64,000 nucleotides of DNA from Erwinia piriflorinigrans CFBP 5888 (GCF_001050515.1 NZ_CAHS01000015.1:372001-436000); one strand, 5' to 3'. Shown: positions 28,000 through 38,578, numbered from the stretch's first letter. Translations and numbers: made by a program. Notes: a model not told the origin generated them from the sequence alone.

Positions 28000-28164
28000 A
28001 ATCCGCAATGCTCCTTGTATGCGATGCAGCGGTTTGCTGTCAGAGGGCGAAAGAATACTCCGCTTAAAAAGCCGTGTCGAGGTGGCCAGACTATCTGGTC
28101 GTCAGCACACTTGCTAATCCGCGCCCGGTGCATTATTTTCTGCCTCAAACTACGGGAGAACACC

Positions 28165-28395
28165 ATGACCTGCAATCTGGCCACGCTGCCACAAGAAGAA
28201 AAAGATAAGATTAACGTCGATCTGGCCGCCGCCGGGGTGGCTTTCAAAGAGCGTTACAATATGCCTGTCGTTGCCGAAATTGTCGAACGCGAACAGCCGG
28301 AAGCGCTACGTGACTGGTTTCGCCAACGCCTGATGCACTATCGCCAGGCTTCGCTGTCGCTCTCGCGATTGCCGTACGAACCTAAACAAAAGTAG
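28165..28395 (+). CDS. holE: DNA polymerase III theta subunit
   Basis: 76 residues, the E. coli length, with the diagnostic core [17 protein letters not shown] and the LSRLPYEPK end. Theta binds the epsilon proofreading subunit in the polymerase III core and stabilises it. GGGAGA precedes the ATG. The neighbour exoX (145 bases downstream) is also a DnaQ-fold exonuclease. Confidence 0.97.
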   Translation: MTCNLATLPQEEKDKINVDLAAAGVAFKERYNMPVVAEIVEREQPEALRDWFRQRLMHYRQASLSLSRLPYEPKQK

Positions 28396-28539
28396 CCGTA
28401 TCTGCCGGACTCACTTATTCACCGGACAAAATAAGTTGGGATGGTTGAGCATGTCCTGGTTGCCTGATTTGATGATCGGCATTGGCAAGCAGAGGCCTTT
28501 TCGTTAACCTGCACGTCAATTTTTTCATCGGGAGAAGCT

Positions 28540-29205
28540 ATGTTAAGGGTTATAGACACGGAAACCTGCGGCTTACAGGGTGGGATCGTCGAGGTGGCTT
28601 CGGTTGATGTGATCAATGGGCAGATGGTCAATCCGATGAGCGATCTGATCTCACCTGACCGCCCCATCAGCCGTCAGGCAATGGACGTGCATAAAATTAC
28701 CGAAGCGATGGTGAGGGGGAAACCGACCATCGAACAGGCCATTGCTCGCTATCACGGTAGCCCTTACTACGTGGCACATAACGCCAGCTTTGACCGCCGT
28801 ATGTTGCCGGAGATGAATGGGGAGTGGATTTGTACCATGACCTTATCTCGCCGTCTGTGGCCTGGGCTCAAATATGGCAACGAGGCGCTACGTCAGGCTT
28901 TACAGCTGGAAGTAACGCCACCGCCTGAGCTACATGCGCACCGCGCGTTATATGACTGTTACGTAACTGCGGCGTTACTGATACGAATTATGACATTTAG
29001 CGGCTGGGATGCCGCAGAAATGCTGCGACGGATGCAGATCAAAGGCTCCAGCAGCTGTTTTCCCTTCGGCAAATATCGTGGCCAAAAGGTCGATGATATC
29101 GCTAAAAAAGATCCGGGCTATTTACAGTGGATGCTGAAAAAAATCCCGGATTTAAAGCCTGACTTACGCAGCGCGATACAGCGGGCGTTAAGCGAATCTG
29201 ATTAA
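28540..29205 (+). CDS. exoX: Exodeoxyribonuclease X
   Basis: 221 residues (E. coli 220). The DnaQ/DEDD exonuclease motifs are [10 protein letters not shown] (Exo I, residues 6-15), HNASFDRR (Exo II) and HRALYDCY (Exo III, DEDDh type). The C-terminal [20 protein letters not shown] is the DUF3820-like tail found in ExoX. It acts as a distributive 3'-5' DNase in mismatch repair and UV tolerance. GGGAGAAG precedes the ATG. Its stop codon shares bases with the stop codon of convergent ptrB. Confidence 0.96.
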   Translation: MLRVIDTETCGLQGGIVEVASVDVINGQMVNPMSDLISPDRPISRQAMDVHKITEAMVRGKPTIEQAIARYHGSPYYVAHNASFDRRMLPEMNGEWICTMTLSRRLWPGLKYGNEALRQALQLEVTPPPELHAHRALYDCYVTAALLIRIMTFSGWDAAEMLRRMQIKGSSSCFPFGKYRGQKVDDIAKKDPGYLQWMLKKIPDLKPDLRSAIQRALSESD

Positions 29206-31265
29206 GCCGCCACCGGACGCCCCAGCAGGCCCGTCGACAACGCAATCAGAAAGGCATATTCCAGCACTAATCCTTCATAAGCTTTGAAGCGCCCGGATTT
29301 GCCGCCATGTCCAGAGTCCATATCGGTGTGAAGCAGCAGCAAATGGTCTCCGGTTCTGAGCTCGCGCAGCTTCGCCACCCATTTTGCCGGCTCCCAATAC
29401 TGTACCTGGGAATCATGTAGCCCGGTAGTGACCAGCAGGTGCGGGTAGGACTGCGCCGACACGTTGTCATAGGGGCTGTACTGACGGATATAGCGGTAAT
29501 AGTGTTCTTCCGCTGGATTCCCCCACTCATCATATTCACCGGTGGTCAGCGGTATGGTTTCGTCCAGCATCGTGGTGAGCACATCAACAAAGGGCACTTG
29601 CGCAACGACACCGTGGAAGCGTTCGGGCGCCATGTTGATTACCGCCCCCATCAGCAGTCCCCCGGCGCTGCCGCCCATCGCGTAGACTTTTTGCGCATCA
29701 CCGTATTTTCTCGCCACCAGTTCATCGGTAATATCGATGAAGTCGTGGAAGGTATTCATCTTGTTTAACAGACGGCCGTCGTCGTACCACTGCTGCCCCA
29801 TTTCTCCCCCGCCACGAATATGTGTCAGGGCATAGACAAACCCACGGTCGAGCAGGCTAAGACGGCTGGCGCTGAAGTCAGCATCCATACTGCTTCCGTA
29901 AGAGCCGTACCCATAAACCAGCAGTGGATTACTTCCCGGCTGATAACAGTCAAGGCGATAAACCAGAGATACCGGCACTTCAACCCCGTCGCGCATGGTC
30001 ATCCAGTGATGCTCACTGCGGTACAGCGATGCATCAAATCCTTTCACTTCAGTTTGTTTCAAGATCTGACGCTCGCCGCTGTCGAGATCCAGTTCATATA
30101 AGGTGTCGGGAGTGGTCATTGACGAATAGCCATAGCGCAGCTTACTGCTTTCAGGGCTGGGGTTATAACCAATCCAGGTGACATAGGCCGGGTCGTCAAA
30201 GGCAATGGCACGACTCCTGCCGCTCTGCCAGTGGATCTGGCGCAGGCTGGTCAATCCGCGCTGGCGCTCTTCAACCACCAGCCAGTCGCGGAACAGGGAA
30301 AAACCTTCCAGCACGATGTCGTCTCGGGCCGGGATCACCGTCTGCCACTGCTGTTCATCAGGCTCCGCGCTGCGATACAGAGCGAAATTCTTCCCTTCGC
30401 GATTAGATCGTATATAAAAATGGCCCTGATAGTGATCGACGCTGTATTCATGATCTTTACGACGTGGGCAAAACAGCTGTGGCTGTGCATTGGCCTGCTG
30501 CGCATCCAGCAGCATAATCTCCGTGGTGGTACTGCTTCCCAGCACGATGGCCACAAACTGCTCAGAGGTGGTTTTATCGAGACCGACATAAAAAGTATCA
30601 TCCTGCTCTTCATAAACCAGCTGGTCCTGCTGCTGTGAGGTGCCGAGCGTATGCCGCCATACCTGGTACGGCAGTAACGTTTGTTTATCCTTCAACACGT
30701 AATAAAGCGTCTGCGAATCACCCGCCCATACCATGCCTGAAGATACGCCTTCGAGCACCTCTGGATACCACTCGCCGCTGTCTAAATTACGCAGACGAAT
30801 GGCATAGACTCTGCGCGACAAAAAGTCTTCTGCCACTGCCATGGTCTGATTATCCGGACTAATGGCCACGCCGCCGAGCGTATAAAACTCGCTATCAGCG
30901 GCACGCTGGTTGCCATCCAGCAAGGTATCCCAGACTTCCGGTGTACTGGTCTCAGCGGGCTGACGGGTATAGAGCGTATATTCATTACCCTCTTCATAGC
31001 GACTCAGATAACGGTAACCATTTTTCACATAGGGTACCGAATGGTCACGCGCAGGGATACGCTCAATAATTTCTGTCAACAACTGCGCCTGAAGCGCCTG
31101 TTGCGGTTCAAGCTGCTGCTGACAAAAATCGTTTTCAGCACGTAAATGCGCCAGCACCTGGGGATCTTCGCGCCTATCGTCACGCAGCCAGTAATAATTG
31201 TCAGTGCGCGTATCACCGTGCAAGTTCATAACGTGGGGTATTTTCTTTGCTTCTGGTGGTGTCAT
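29202..31265 (-). CDS. ptrB: Oligopeptidase B
   Basis: 687 residues from ATG 31265 (E. coli 686). The 20 codons upstream in frame begin with TTG and do not resemble the family. The N-terminal seven-bladed beta-propeller covers about 70-400. The C-terminal alpha/beta-hydrolase domain has the catalytic Ser in AMGGSAGG, the Asp in [11 protein letters not shown] and the His in DSGHGGKSG. It is a cytosolic trypsin-like peptidase cutting after basic residues in short peptides (S9A family). Confidence 0.96.
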   Translation of the reverse strand: MTPPEAKKIPHVMNLHGDTRTDNYYWLRDDRREDPQVLAHLRAENDFCQQQLEPQQALQAQLLTEIIERIPARDHSVPYVKNGYRYLSRYEEGNEYTLYTRQPAETSTPEVWDTLLDGNQRAADSEFYTLGGVAISPDNQTMAVAEDFLSRRVYAIRLRNLDSGEWYPEVLEGVSSGMVWAGDSQTLYYVLKDKQTLLPYQVWRHTLGTSQQQDQLVYEEQDDTFYVGLDKTTSEQFVAIVLGSSTTTEIMLLDAQQANAQPQLFCPRRKDHEYSVDHYQGHFYIRSNREGKNFALYRSAEPDEQQWQTVIPARDDIVLEGFSLFRDWLVVEERQRGLTSLRQIHWQSGRSRAIAFDDPAYVTWIGYNPSPESSKLRYGYSSMTTPDTLYELDLDSGERQILKQTEVKGFDASLYRSEHHWMTMRDGVEVPVSLVYRLDCYQPGSNPLLVYGYGSYGSSMDADFSASRLSLLDRGFVYALTHIRGGGEMGQQWYDDGRLLNKMNTFHDFIDITDELVARKYGDAQKVYAMGGSAGGLLMGAVINMAPERFHGVVAQVPFVDVLTTMLDETIPLTTGEYDEWGNPAEEHYYRYIRQYSPYDNVSAQSYPHLLVTTGLHDSQVQYWEPAKWVAKLRELRTGDHLLLLHTDMDSGHGGKSGRFKAYEGLVLEYAFLIALSTGLLGRPVAA

Positions 31266-31399
31266 ATCAGGTTCGCAGTTGATGGGTTGATTGATAAGGT
31301 TGGCATTAAGCCAACTGATTGCCAAGCAAATATGATGGGAAGCCGCTGAAATTGCAGGTGACAGATCGGTGGGCGCTGACTATATCGCCCACCCTGCCG

Positions 31400-32053
31400 T
31401 CAGGCGATTAGCTTTTGCTTTTCACTGCGGATATCACGCTCAATTGACTCGCGCACATCCTGCGGGATTTTCAACGCATCTCCCAACGCCTGTAGATAGC
31501 TACGCTCCATAAAGTGATCCACGTCAACCACCAGATTGCTCAGAAAATAGACTTCCAGCGCTTCTTCCTCGTTTTTCACGTCCACGGCAAGCCGGTGCGG
31601 ATCCAGCGGCTGGTCTATGGCACGCTGAACCAGCTGTTCAGCTTGCGTACCCAGCCCGGATTGAAGGATATGCTCATCGATTGCCCTGCGTTCGTCACTG
31701 TCAATGTGACCATCACTTTTAGCGGCAAACACCAGCGCCTCAATCAGACGTTCAGCACGGCGATCGACCGGGGTGCTCTGCTCACCAAACTGCGGGCTTT
31801 GCTGATGAGTTTCAGTGACGCGCTGCTTATACTTGTTCCACAAGACGCTACCCGCCACGGCACTTCCGCCGATAATGAGCGCATTTGTGCCATATTTAGC
31901 CAGCAGTTTGCGCGAGGACTTGCTGGTTACAAGAAGCCCTGCCAGTCCTCCCAATGCGCCCGGTGCCAGCATTTTGCTTAGCCCCTCACCGCCGGAAGAT
32001 GATTTACCCGTCTGACCTAACAGTGTCTGGATTTGTTGCAACCAGTTGCTCAT
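31400..32053 (-). CDS. yebE: YebE, inner-membrane DUF533 protein
   Basis: 217 residues from ATG 32053 (E. coli 219, start M.NWL.Q.Q.LLGQ), with GAGG upstream. A glycine-rich segment with hydrophobic stretches (about 30-85, [28 protein letters not shown]) precedes the TerB-like DUF533 domain (about 105-215), which carries [16 protein letters not shown] and [21 protein letters not shown]. In E. coli it is a Cpx envelope-stress gene; no clear tandem GTAAA CpxR box is visible here. Biochemical role is unknown. Confidence 0.92.
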   Translation of the reverse strand: MSNWLQQIQTLLGQTGKSSSGGEGLSKMLAPGALGGLAGLLVTSKSSRKLLAKYGTNALIIGGSAVAGSVLWNKYKQRVTETHQQSPQFGEQSTPVDRRAERLIEALVFAAKSDGHIDSDERRAIDEHILQSGLGTQAEQLVQRAIDQPLDPHRLAVDVKNEEEALEVYFLSNLVVDVDHFMERSYLQALGDALKIPQDVRESIERDIRSEKQKLIA

Positions 32054-32163
32054 AGACAGTCCTCTGTTTGTGCAAAACACCACAATAAGGTACGCCACGT
32101 CAGGAAATGTCAAAGGGTGCAAAGGCGCTAAAATTTACGCTCAATCGGGTCAAGCCATCTTCA

Positions 32164-32181
32164 GGGCTGTTTGCACAGCCC
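32164..32181. repeat. Inverted repeat upstream of the TIM-barrel gene
   Basis: GGGCTGT, TTGC, ACAGCCC, perfect 7-bp arms in the divergent yebE/TIM-barrel intergenic space. No T tract follows, so an operator or leader hairpin is more likely than a terminator. Confidence 0.5.
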
Positions 32182-32231
32182 GTTATTGACTTCTACCCTG
32201 AAAGCAGGAAGAACAAAGAAGGAAAATATCC

Positions 32232-33044
32232 ATGAAGCTTTCGAACAATCCGTTATTTATTAATACTATTCTGCTGGGCGGCAGTAGCGAACAGAAATTA
32301 CACGCAGCTGCCGCAGCCGGTTTTCAGCAGGTGGAACTGTGGCGCCAGGATGTGGAAGCCGCCTCTGGCGGTGCGGCAAGCCTTGCTCATCTCTGCTCGC
32401 AGCTGTCGTTGGGGTTGACGGATTATCAGGTGTTGATGGATTTTGATGGCGCACCGATTGACCAGCGGGAAAACAAACGGGACCAGGCACTGACGATGAT
32501 CGCCACGGCACAGCAATTGGGAGCCACTACACTGCTGGTTCCGGCGTCAACCCACCCCCTCTGTTGTAAAGAGAAGATAGAAGATGATTTACGTTGGCTG
32601 GTGCAGCAGGCAGCGCAGCATAACCTGCGCATCGCCTATGAAGCGATGGCATGGAGTCAGCACATTAACGACACCGCCGCTGCATGGCAGCTGGTAAAAC
32701 GCATTGGTGCACCAAACCTGGGACTGGTTGTTGATGCGTTTCATATTTTCGTTCGACAAAGAACGCTGGCCGATCTGGAAGGCATCCCGGCAGAGAAAAT
32801 ATTTTTAGTTCAACTGTCGGATCTGGATATGCAACCGCAAGAGCAACACCTGAAGGAGGTTGCCCGCCATGAGCGCCTGCTGCCGGGAGAAGGCACCTAT
32901 CCGTTAGCAGCGCTGCTACAGCACCTGCAAGAGATCGGATACCGGGGGCCTATCGGGCTTGAAGTCTTTAACGATCGGCTCCACAAAGCCGATCCTTATG
33001 TCACTGCTCAAGCAGCAATGGCGGCATTACGCAAAATGATCTAG
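32232..33044 (+). CDS. Sugar phosphate isomerase/epimerase-family TIM-barrel protein
   Basis: 270 residues of the AP-endonuclease-2/xylose-isomerase-like fold. Metal-ligand candidates are E137 (AYEAMAW), D168 with H171 (VVDAFHIF), the SDLDM segment near 197-200 and the Glu of GLEVFND near 254. The ERLLPGEG.YP motif is seen in 3-dehydroshikimate dehydratase-like and hydroxypyruvate isomerase-like members, so either is possible; the substrate cannot be fixed. A GAAGGAAAA precedes the ATG. In E. coli yebF stands here, so this gene is a lineage-specific replacement. A perfect 7-bp inverted repeat at 32164-32181 may be its operator. Confidence 0.85.
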   Translation: MKLSNNPLFINTILLGGSSEQKLHAAAAAGFQQVELWRQDVEAASGGAASLAHLCSQLSLGLTDYQVLMDFDGAPIDQRENKRDQALTMIATAQQLGATTLLVPASTHPLCCKEKIEDDLRWLVQQAAQHNLRIAYEAMAWSQHINDTAAAWQLVKRIGAPNLGLVVDAFHIFVRQRTLADLEGIPAEKIFLVQLSDLDMQPQEQHLKEVARHERLLPGEGTYPLAALLQHLQEIGYRGPIGLEVFNDRLHKADPYVTAQAAMAALRKMI

Positions 33045-33059
33045 CAAAGCCCGTGGAAC

Positions 33060-33359
33060 TCAGCCCGCTACCGCCCGCAGCTTGCCTTCAGCCACCTCGT
33101 CGCTTTCCCCGGTGGCGTTTTCTTCAGGCCGCCTGCCAGTGCGCAGGATCTGCTGCAGAACGTCTTTATTTTCTGCCATAAACAGCCCCAGTGACTCATT
33201 CTGCTGCTCCTCCATCGCCAGCGGGCTGGCCGCCAGCCAGTCGGAGAGCGCTTCGGCCATATCGAGCATTTTGTCAAAGGCATCCGCCTCTTTTTTGCTG
33301 GCAAATGTCATCTTTTCCTCACCTTTTCTGACGACAACGTATTTGATTTCAACAGCCAT
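33060..33359 (-). CDS. yebG: YebG, SOS-induced protein
   Basis: 99 residues (E. coli 96), MAVE.KYVV.R.GEEKM.F.SKKEADA.DKMLD, with a divergent acidic tail. It is a conserved SOS-regulon protein of unknown biochemical role. A near-perfect LexA box lies 17-32 bases before the start codon. It converges with the TIM-barrel gene and is divergent from purT. Confidence 0.95.
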   Translation of the reverse strand: MAVEIKYVVVRKGEEKMTFASKKEADAFDKMLDMAEALSDWLAASPLAMEEQQNESLGLFMAENKDVLQQILRTGRRPEENATGESDEVAEGKLRAVAG

Positions 33360-33375
33360 GATTATGCCTCGTTTA

Positions 33376-33391
33376 CTGTGTTTTTATACAG
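33376..33391. promoter_or_regulatory. LexA box of yebG
   Basis: CTGTGTTTTTATACAG, CTG-N10-CAG with AT-rich centre and flanked as TA..TA, immediately upstream of yebG. SOS control of yebG is known in E. coli. Confidence 0.93.
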
Positions 33392-33438
33392 TATAACAGC
33401 GATACCTTTTCGCCTCAAGTGCGGCATTGCAGGTGAAC

Positions 33439-33454
33439 GCGCAAACGTTTTCGT
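33439..33454. promoter_or_regulatory. PurR operator of purT
   Basis: GCGCAAACGTTTTCGT differs from the PurR consensus ACGCAAACGTTTTCGT only at the first base. A TATAAT follows at 33456-33461, so bound PurR would cover the purT promoter. Confidence 0.9.
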
Positions 33455-33496
33455 TTATAATGCGGCGGATTTTTTCAATCTATTCAGGTAGCGATT

Positions 33497-34675
33497 ATGA
33501 CCACTGTTGGAACCGCTCTGCGTCCGAATGCGACGCGCGTCATGCTGTTAGGATCGGGTGAACTGGGTAAAGAAGTCGCGCTGGAGTGCCAGCGTTTAGG
33601 CGTGGAGGTGATTGCGGTAGACCGCTACGCCGATGCCCCTGCTATGCAGGTTGCCCATCGCAGTCATGTTATTAATATGCTGGATGGCGCGGCGCTGGCG
33701 GCCCTGATAGCCAATGAAAAGCCAGACTTCGTGGTACCCGAAATTGAAGCTATCGCCACTGATACGCTGGTCGAACTGGAAAAACAGGGCCAGCATGTGG
33801 TTCCCACCGCCCGTGCCGCCCAGCTGACCATGAACCGTGAAGGCATTCGTCGCCTTGCGGCTGAAGAGTTGCAGCTGCCCACATCCAACTATCGATTTGC
33901 CGACAGTTATGACGCATTCCAGGCCGCAGCGGAAGCTATCGGCATCCCGTGCATCGTCAAGCCGGTGATGAGCTCTTCCGGCAAAGGCCAGAGCTTTATT
34001 CGTGACGTCTCACAGCTGATAACGGCGTGGGAATATGCCCAACAGGGTGGCCGTGCGGGTGCCGGTCGCGTGATCGTTGAAGGCGTGGTGAACTTTGATT
34101 TCGAAATCACCCTGCTCACCATCAGTGCGGTGGACGGTATTCATTTCTGTGCGCCAATCGGCCATCGCCAGGAGGATGGCGATTACCGTGAGTCATGGCA
34201 GCCACAGCACATGAGTGAGCTGGCCCTGCAACGTGCCCAACAGGTTGCTGAAAAGGTGGTGGCGGCGCTCGGCGGTCACGGGCTGTTTGGCGTAGAGCTG
34301 TTTGTCTGTGGTGATGACGTTGTGTTCAGCGAAGTCTCGCCACGTCCGCACGATACCGGCATGGTAACCCTGATTTCACAGGATGTTTCAGAGTTTGCGC
34401 TGCATGTACGTGCTTTCCTTGGTCTGCCGGTTGGCGCGATCCGTCAGTACGGGCCGGCAGCATCCGCTGTTATCCTGCCAGAGCTGAACAGTGATAACGT
34501 GCAGTTTGCCCATCTTTCTGCGGCTGTCGGGGCGGGTTTACAGCTTCGTCTGTTTGGCAAACCAGAAATCCAGGGCAAACGCCGTTTAGGCGTGGCGTTG
34601 GCAACCGGTAATGATATCGACGATGCGGTGCAGCGCGCCATCACCGCCGCCACCAGCGTCAGCGTCTCCGGCTGA
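33497..34675 (+). CDS. purT: Formate-dependent phosphoribosylglycinamide formyltransferase
   Basis: 392 residues, the E. coli length. Second GAR transformylase of purine synthesis, using formate and ATP instead of formyl-tetrahydrofolate. ATP-grasp fold: an N-terminal PreATP domain ([13 protein letters not shown]), the ATP-grasp core with [21 protein letters not shown] and [20 protein letters not shown], and a C-terminal barrel. It is regulated by the PurR box above. Confidence 0.97.
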   Translation: MTTVGTALRPNATRVMLLGSGELGKEVALECQRLGVEVIAVDRYADAPAMQVAHRSHVINMLDGAALAALIANEKPDFVVPEIEAIATDTLVELEKQGQHVVPTARAAQLTMNREGIRRLAAEELQLPTSNYRFADSYDAFQAAAEAIGIPCIVKPVMSSSGKGQSFIRDVSQLITAWEYAQQGGRAGAGRVIVEGVVNFDFEITLLTISAVDGIHFCAPIGHRQEDGDYRESWQPQHMSELALQRAQQVAEKVVAALGGHGLFGVELFVCGDDVVFSEVSPRPHDTGMVTLISQDVSEFALHVRAFLGLPVGAIRQYGPAASAVILPELNSDNVQFAHLSAAVGAGLQLRLFGKPEIQGKRRLGVALATGNDIDDAVQRAITAATSVSVSG

Positions 34676-34805
34676 TCGCGCCCGCACCAGCAGGGGCGAA
34701 TCACATATCCGCCCCTGAAAACGCCCCACTCCCGCTCACTTCTCACGTTTGTCGCTCTGGGTTTTCAGACTGGCCCGTTCCTCTGAATGTCTTGATTTTA
34801 TAGTT

Positions 34806-34830
34806 AAAAAAAAGCCCGCCGAAGCGGGCT
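34806..34830 (-). terminator. Intrinsic terminator of zwf
   Basis: On the minus strand, AGCCCGC, loop TTCG, GCGGGCT followed by T8. A classical UUCG-capped terminator right after zwf. Confidence 0.93.
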
Positions 34831-34846
34831 GTGTCAGCCGGTTATC

Positions 34847-36322
34847 CTATTCGAATTCATTCCATGAACGGCCATCGCGGGTGATCATCGCGACTGAAGC
34901 TACCGGCCCCCAGGTTCCTGCCTGATAAGGCTTAGGCGCTTCTTTGTCGGCAGCCCAGGCATCCATGATAGAGTCAACCCACTTCCAGGCCTCTTCGACC
35001 TCATCGCGACGTACAAACAGCGCCTGGATGCCGCGCATGGTCTCCAGCAGCAGGCGCTCATAGGCATCAGCCAGATGAGATTGGTTAAAAGTCTCCGAGA
35101 AGCTCAGATCCAGCTTGGTAGTTTGTAGGTTGTGTTTATGATCCAGTCCGGGCACTTTGTTGAGGATCTGGATATCCACACCTTCATCTGGTTGCAAGCG
35201 AATGGTCAATTTGTTTTGCGGCAGCTCCTGCCAGCTATCTTTGAACAGATTAAGCGCTGGGTTTTTGAAATAGACCACCACTTCTGAACATTTAGACGGC
35301 AGACGTTTACCGGTGCGCAGATAGAACGGCACCCCTGCCCAACGCCAGTCGTCGATATCAACCCGAATAGAAACGAAAGTTTCCGTATTGCTCGATTTGT
35401 CTGCACCCTCTTCTTCCAGATAGCCAGGGACTTTTTTCCCCTGCACAAAACCGGAGGTGTACTGACCACGCACGGTTTTTTCACGCACGTTGGTGTGGTC
35501 GATACGGCGCAGAGAGCGCAGTACTTTGACTTTTTCATCGCGGATACGGTCTGCAGACAAATCTGCCGGTGGTGACATCGCAATCATGGTAAGCACCTGT
35601 AGCAGGTGGTTCTGAATCATGTCGCGCATCTGACCCGCTTTATCGAAGTAGCCCCAGCGACCTTCAATGCCAACTTCTTCCGCCACGGTAATCTGGACGT
35701 GGTCGATGGTGCGATTATCCCAGTTAGCAGCAAACAACGAGTTAGCAAAACGCAGCGCCAGAAGGTTCAGCACGGTCTCTTTACCGAGATAGTGATCGAT
35801 ACGGAAAACCTGACTCTCTTCGAAGTATTCACCCACCTGATTATTGATTTCTTGCGAGGTGACCAGAGAGGTTCCCAGCGGTTTTTCCATCACTACGCGC
35901 GCGGGTTTGGCATTCAGTTTAGCCTGACCCAGCCCCTGGCAGATGGCACCAAAGGTGCTTGGCGGCATAGCAAAATAGTTGATGGTGACACGTTTTTTCT
36001 GATCGAGCATTTTGCCCAGTCGAGGGAAATGACTGCTGTCAGTCACGTCCAGATTACAAAAATCGAGTCGGCTGCTGAGCTTATCCCACAGCGCCTCATC
36101 GATTTTTTCCTTCATAAAGGTTTCCAGCGCTTCACGCACGACCTTGGTATATGCAGCTTTGTCCCACTCCGCACGCCCAACGCCAATAATGCGCGAATCC
36201 TCATGAATCTGACCGGCTTTTTCTAACTGATACAGTGAGGGCAACAGTTTTCGGCGTGCAAGATCGCCTTTGGCACCGAAAATAACCAGATCGCATGCCT
36301 GGGCTGTTTGTGTAACCGCCAT
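34847..36322 (-). CDS. zwf: Glucose-6-phosphate 1-dehydrogenase
   Basis: 491 residues, the E. coli length. Oxidises glucose-6-phosphate to 6-phosphogluconolactone with NADP in the pentose phosphate and Entner-Doudoroff entry. Visible motifs are the NADP loop IFGAKGDLARRKL near residue 14, EKPLGTS, and the substrate-binding and catalytic RIDHYLGKE (about 175-183). GAGGAG precedes the ATG. In E. coli the divergent neighbour is hexR, its repressor; here no gene is found before pykA. Confidence 0.97.
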   Translation of the reverse strand: MAVTQTAQACDLVIFGAKGDLARRKLLPSLYQLEKAGQIHEDSRIIGVGRAEWDKAAYTKVVREALETFMKEKIDEALWDKLSSRLDFCNLDVTDSSHFPRLGKMLDQKKRVTINYFAMPPSTFGAICQGLGQAKLNAKPARVVMEKPLGTSLVTSQEINNQVGEYFEESQVFRIDHYLGKETVLNLLALRFANSLFAANWDNRTIDHVQITVAEEVGIEGRWGYFDKAGQMRDMIQNHLLQVLTMIAMSPPADLSADRIRDEKVKVLRSLRRIDHTNVREKTVRGQYTSGFVQGKKVPGYLEEEGADKSSNTETFVSIRVDIDDWRWAGVPFYLRTGKRLPSKCSEVVVYFKNPALNLFKDSWQELPQNKLTIRLQPDEGVDIQILNKVPGLDHKHNLQTTKLDLSFSETFNQSHLADAYERLLLETMRGIQALFVRRDEVEEAWKWVDSIMDAWAADKEAPKPYQAGTWGPVASVAMITRDGRSWNEFE

Positions 36323-37061
36323 TTCATTCTCCTCGTTGCAGGATTAGCCCGTCCTGGAGATTCCATAGTTGGACAGACCCTAATTGTCATTTTGTATCTG
36401 TACAATGTACTGATTTGCTCAGCCCGCGTAAACCGGGTGACGCAGGTCTGGCACAATGTATTCAATCAGCGCTTAATTTATTGGCAACTCCAGCGGCCAG
36501 CGGCCAGATCGTAGCTGATTTGTCCGATTGCGGCTGACCGGGTAAACCCACTCAAACACGGCACAGCGTAAACTATAGTCAAACGCAGGCGTTTCCCTGC
36601 TATATCATGACTATCTGAATGGCAGCGCCACCTATATTCTCTACAAAACGACATTGATTTCTCCTTTGATTGAAATCGACAAAATGTATAAAGAAACAGG
36701 TCATTGAAAAGTAATAAAAAATCTGCGACTAACCCAATTTTTTCAATATATCTGAACGTCATAAGGATGGAATTAGTCTGAAATTTCGCTGCGACTTGCC
36801 CAGTTCGCGTATCCCTGCGGCCGGAATGCAGCTGATAAATCATCGCAGTTCAGCCCGCGCTTCTCTTGCGCGTTCCCATAATTTCATTAAAACAATTAGC
36901 TATCTAACCCGATGCCAGCCTATTGAGTTTACTCCATGAGGTGATACCTTATGTGTGCGTGTCCTTCTTTCTTTTGTCACTCCAGTGACCCCGACAGTTC
37001 AGGGCATAAGCACACCTTAATCTACCGAGATAGACTAACTATTCACTTCAGGTCATGCATA
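36323..37061. other. Long zwf-pykA intergenic region lacking hexR
   Basis: About 740 bases. The zwf promoter must lie in the first 100-150; a short palindrome GTACA-A-TGTAC (36401-36411) is there. A minus-strand frame at 36478-36843 has no family resemblance and is not called. No piece of the HexR helix-turn-helix or sugar isomerase domain could be recognised on either strand. The part from about 36650 to 36780 is AT-rich. Confidence 0.6.
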
Positions 37062-38543
37062 ATGAATAACCAATCATCTCCATTTCTTCACCCTAAATAC
37101 CCTTCTCGCCGCCTGAGGAGAACCAAGATTGTCACTACGCTGGGGCCCGCTACAGACCGTGACAATAATCTGGAGAAGATCATTGCTGCCGGTGCCAACG
37201 TCGTACGTCTGAATTTTTCCCACGGTACAGCGCAGGATCACCAGATTCGCGCAAATAAAGTGCGGGAAATTGCGGCGAAACTGGGGCGGCATGTCGCCAT
37301 TCTCGGTGATCTGCAAGGGCCGAAAATCCGTGTATCCACCTTTAAAGAAGGCAAAGTTTTCCTTAACGTGGGCGAACATTTTCTGCTTGATGCCAGCCTG
37401 GGTAAGGGTGAAGGCGATAAAGAGAGAGTGGGCATTGATTATAAAGGCCTGCCTTCAGACGTGGTGCCGGGTGATATCCTGCTACTCGACGATGGTCGTG
37501 TGCAGCTGAAGGTACTTGAAGTTAAGGGCATGAAAGTCTTCACCGAAATCACCGTCGGTGGCCCACTGTCGAATAACAAAGGCATTAATAAGCTGGGTGG
37601 CGGTCTGTCAGCAGAAGCACTGACCGAAAAAGATAAAGCGGATATTCTCACCGCTGCGCAAATTGGCGTCGACTATCTGGCCGTCTCCTTCCCGCGCTGC
37701 GGTGAAGACCTGAATTATGCGCGCCGTTTAGCCCGCGAGGCAGGCTGTGAGGCCAAAATAGTCTCTAAAGTTGAGCGTGCTGAAGCGGTTGCCAGCCAGG
37801 AAGCGATGGATGACATTATTCTCGCGTCCGACGTGGTGATGGTAGCAAGGGGCGATTTGGGAGTGGAAATTGGCGATCCTGAACTGGTCGGTATCCAGAA
37901 AGCGCTTATCCGCCGAGCACGCCAGCTGAACCGTTCGGTGATCACCGCCACTCAAATGATGGAATCGATGATCACCAATCCTATGCCTACGCGTGCTGAG
38001 GTGATGGACGTTGCCAATGCCGTGCTGGATGGTACCGATGCGGTGATGCTTTCTGCTGAGACCGCAGCGGGTCAGTATCCGGCAGAGACCGTGTCGGCGA
38101 TGGCTAAAGTCTGTCTCGGCGCAGAAAAGATCCCCAGCATTAACGTTTCCAAGCATCGTCTGGACGTTCAGTTCGACAACATCGAAGAAGCTATCGCCAT
38201 GTCAGCCATGTACGCCGCTAACCATTTGCAGGGCGTTACTGCGATTATCACCATGACCGAATCTGGCCGAACCGCGCTGATGACTTCTCGTATCACCTCT
38301 GGCCTGCCGATTTTTGCCATGTCGCGACATGAGCGCACGCTAAACCTCATCACGCTGTACCGTGGCGTGACGCCGGTCTATTTCGACAGTAATAATGAGG
38401 GCGTTGCTGCAGCGCACGATGCGATTAACCTACTGCGGGATAAAGGCTTTTTGGTATCCGGCGATCTGGTTATCGTCACTCAGGGCGACGTAATGGGCAC
38501 CACCGGCACAACCAATACCAGCCGCGTGCTGCGCGTTGACTAA
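37062..38543 (+). CDS. pykA: Pyruvate kinase II
   Basis: 493 residues from ATG 37062. From [18 protein letters not shown] onward it is collinear with E. coli PykA (480 residues, which starts MSRRLRR). Here the codon before SRR is Pro, so translation has to begin upstream and the protein carries a 14-residue N-terminal extension ([14 protein letters not shown]). Substrate and metal motifs are intact: [43 protein letters not shown]. Only a weak AGG lies before the start. It transfers phosphate from phosphoenolpyruvate to ADP; the E. coli enzyme is AMP-activated. Confidence 0.95.
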   Translation: MNNQSSPFLHPKYPSRRLRRTKIVTTLGPATDRDNNLEKIIAAGANVVRLNFSHGTAQDHQIRANKVREIAAKLGRHVAILGDLQGPKIRVSTFKEGKVFLNVGEHFLLDASLGKGEGDKERVGIDYKGLPSDVVPGDILLLDDGRVQLKVLEVKGMKVFTEITVGGPLSNNKGINKLGGGLSAEALTEKDKADILTAAQIGVDYLAVSFPRCGEDLNYARRLAREAGCEAKIVSKVERAEAVASQEAMDDIILASDVVMVARGDLGVEIGDPELVGIQKALIRRARQLNRSVITATQMMESMITNPMPTRAEVMDVANAVLDGTDAVMLSAETAAGQYPAETVSAMAKVCLGAEKIPSINVSKHRLDVQFDNIEEAIAMSAMYAANHLQGVTAIITMTESGRTALMTSRITSGLPIFAMSRHERTLNLITLYRGVTPVYFDSNNEGVAAAHDAINLLRDKGFLVSGDLVIVTQGDVMGTTGTTNTSRVLRVD

Positions 38544-38554
38544 TCCTGCCTCAG

Positions 38555-38578
38555 GCTATTGGGTTGCGGCCCAATAGC
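38555..38578. terminator. Hairpin after pykA
   Basis: A 9-bp stem GCTATTGGG/CCCAATAGC with loop TTGCGG, 12 bases after the pykA stop. No T tract follows, so a weak terminator. Confidence 0.45.

Noticed and set aside
32054-32231. CpxR box (tandem GTAAA) upstream of yebE
   Set aside because: Only a single GTAAA was found, without a second half-site at the required spacing.
36478-36843. 121-codon minus-strand frame in the zwf-pykA spacer
   Set aside because: It was considered as a hexR remnant, but neither the helix-turn-helix nor the sugar isomerase motifs are there, and no ribosome site precedes it.
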